A stretch of 5,187 bases of DNA, from positions 1 to 5,187 of the forward strand of contig DQVH01000161.1 of assembly GCA_015661855.1 (NCBI GenBank), read 5' to 3'. This document shows, piece by piece, positions 4,935 to 5,187 of the stretch. Position 1 is the stretch's first letter, and each line of letters begins with the position of its first letter. Source of the DNA: Desulfurococcales archaeon. Its GTDB lineage: Archaea > Thermoproteota > Thermoprotei_A > CAZTBM01 > SZUA-1508. The notes under the pieces were generated by a model that was given only the letters and a program-made list of their open reading frames with translations, made no database searches and had not been told where the DNA came from. The position numbers and the translations under genes are program-made.

Positions 4935-5187
4935 ATGTATGGACCACCATGGATTTGGCGTTGGGGTAGGAGAGGTCCCGGTAGACCAAGGAAGCCTAGA
5001 ATAATATGGTTTAGAATTCAAGGCAACATAGTATTCGTACCCTACGTGAATGGTCAAATGTTATCGGAGAGAGAGCCTATAGAGATACTACCTGACAAGC
5101 TTGAAGCATTAAGGCTAGTCTATATTGATGGTTTAACTCAGGATGAAGCAGCTAAGAGAATGGGTATTTCAAGGGGGACTCTATGGC
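4935..5187 (+). CDS. DUF134 family helix-turn-helix DNA-binding protein, 3' truncated by window end
   Basis: There are 84 complete codons from ATG 4935 to the window edge with no stop. The family mark GRPRKPR (16-22) is followed by a short beta region (IIWFRIQGNIVFVPY), PIEILPDKLEALRLVYIDGLTQDEAAKRMGIS in sequence order (48-79) and SRGTLW (79-84). This last part is the sigma-70 region-4-like helix-turn-helix typical of DUF134 (UPF0251). These proteins are presumed transcription regulators and recur beside NifX-like and ferredoxin-MinD genes. Family proteins are around 100 residues or somewhat longer, so perhaps the last quarter or more lies outside. The N-terminus MYGPPWIWRWGRRGPG is Trp/Gly/Arg/Pro-rich and recalls the tail of the NifX-like protein. 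The gene lies 271 bases after the ATPase operon and probably has its own promoter. Its targets are unknown; the operon promoter is the obvious candidate. The family call is strong and the regulatory role is inference. Confidence 0.88.
   Translation, partial: MYGPPWIWRWGRRGPGRPRKPRIIWFRIQGNIVFVPYVNGQMLSEREPIEILPDKLEALRLVYIDGLTQDEAAKRMGISRGTLW

Noticed and set aside
4851..5057. 68-codon minus-strand open frame opposite the DUF134 gene start
   Set aside because: The plus strand has a clear DUF134 protein with a ribosome site; this frame has low-complexity, Pro/Ser/Thr-rich content and no motif.

Overview
The window looks archaeal, most likely from an anaerobic, (hyper)thermophilic crenarchaeote-type organism. 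The evidence is the AT-rich sequence, the near-exclusive AGA/AGG arginine codons, the TATA-box style promoters, the short intergenic gaps, and protein families typical of such genomes. These are a tungstate/molybdate-type ABC transporter tail, DUF364, ferredoxin-containing MinD-like ATPases and DUF134. The lineage is an inference; no rRNA or other marker gene is present.

Layout. Positions 1-251 hold the 3' end of a gene whose product ends in a TOBE/Mop-like domain, as in oxyanion (Mo/W) ABC transporter ATPases. A DUF364 (putative heavy-metal chelation) gene follows after 23 bases on the same strand (275-1018). It ends one base away from the stop codon of a convergent M20-family metallopeptidase (2273-1020, minus strand). 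A short divergent region (2274-2417) carries a minus-strand promoter for the peptidase and a plus-strand promoter for a three-gene operon. That operon encodes a NifX/NafY-like dinitrogenase cofactor-family protein (2418-2894) and two paralogous MinD-type P-loop ATPases, each with an inserted 2x[4Fe-4S] ferredoxin domain (2895-3782 and 3779-4663). The operon genes abut or overlap: TAA directly followed by ATG, then an ATGA overlap. After a purine-rich 271-base gap, a DUF134-family helix-turn-helix gene begins at 4935 and runs off the end of the window.

How the genes may work together. The set of NifX-like protein, paired ferredoxin-MinD ATPases and DUF134 regulator matches the gene content of bacterial ORP (orange protein) loci, where the NifX-like protein holds a Mo-Cu-S cluster. 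Here it sits about 1.2-2.4 kb from a Mo/W-type transporter tail and a metal-chelation-family gene. I infer a metal-sulfur (Mo or W, possibly with Cu) cluster assembly or storage module. The ATPases would build or load an Fe-S or heterometal cluster on the NifX-like carrier, and the DUF134 protein would regulate it. The M20 peptidase has no obvious link.

The most notable observations are the compact ORP-like module next to Mo/W-type genes, an inverted repeat just after the operon's TATA box, opposite switch-region changes in the two ATPase paralogs, and Gly/Arg/Trp/Pro-rich N-termini on both the NifX-like and DUF134 proteins.
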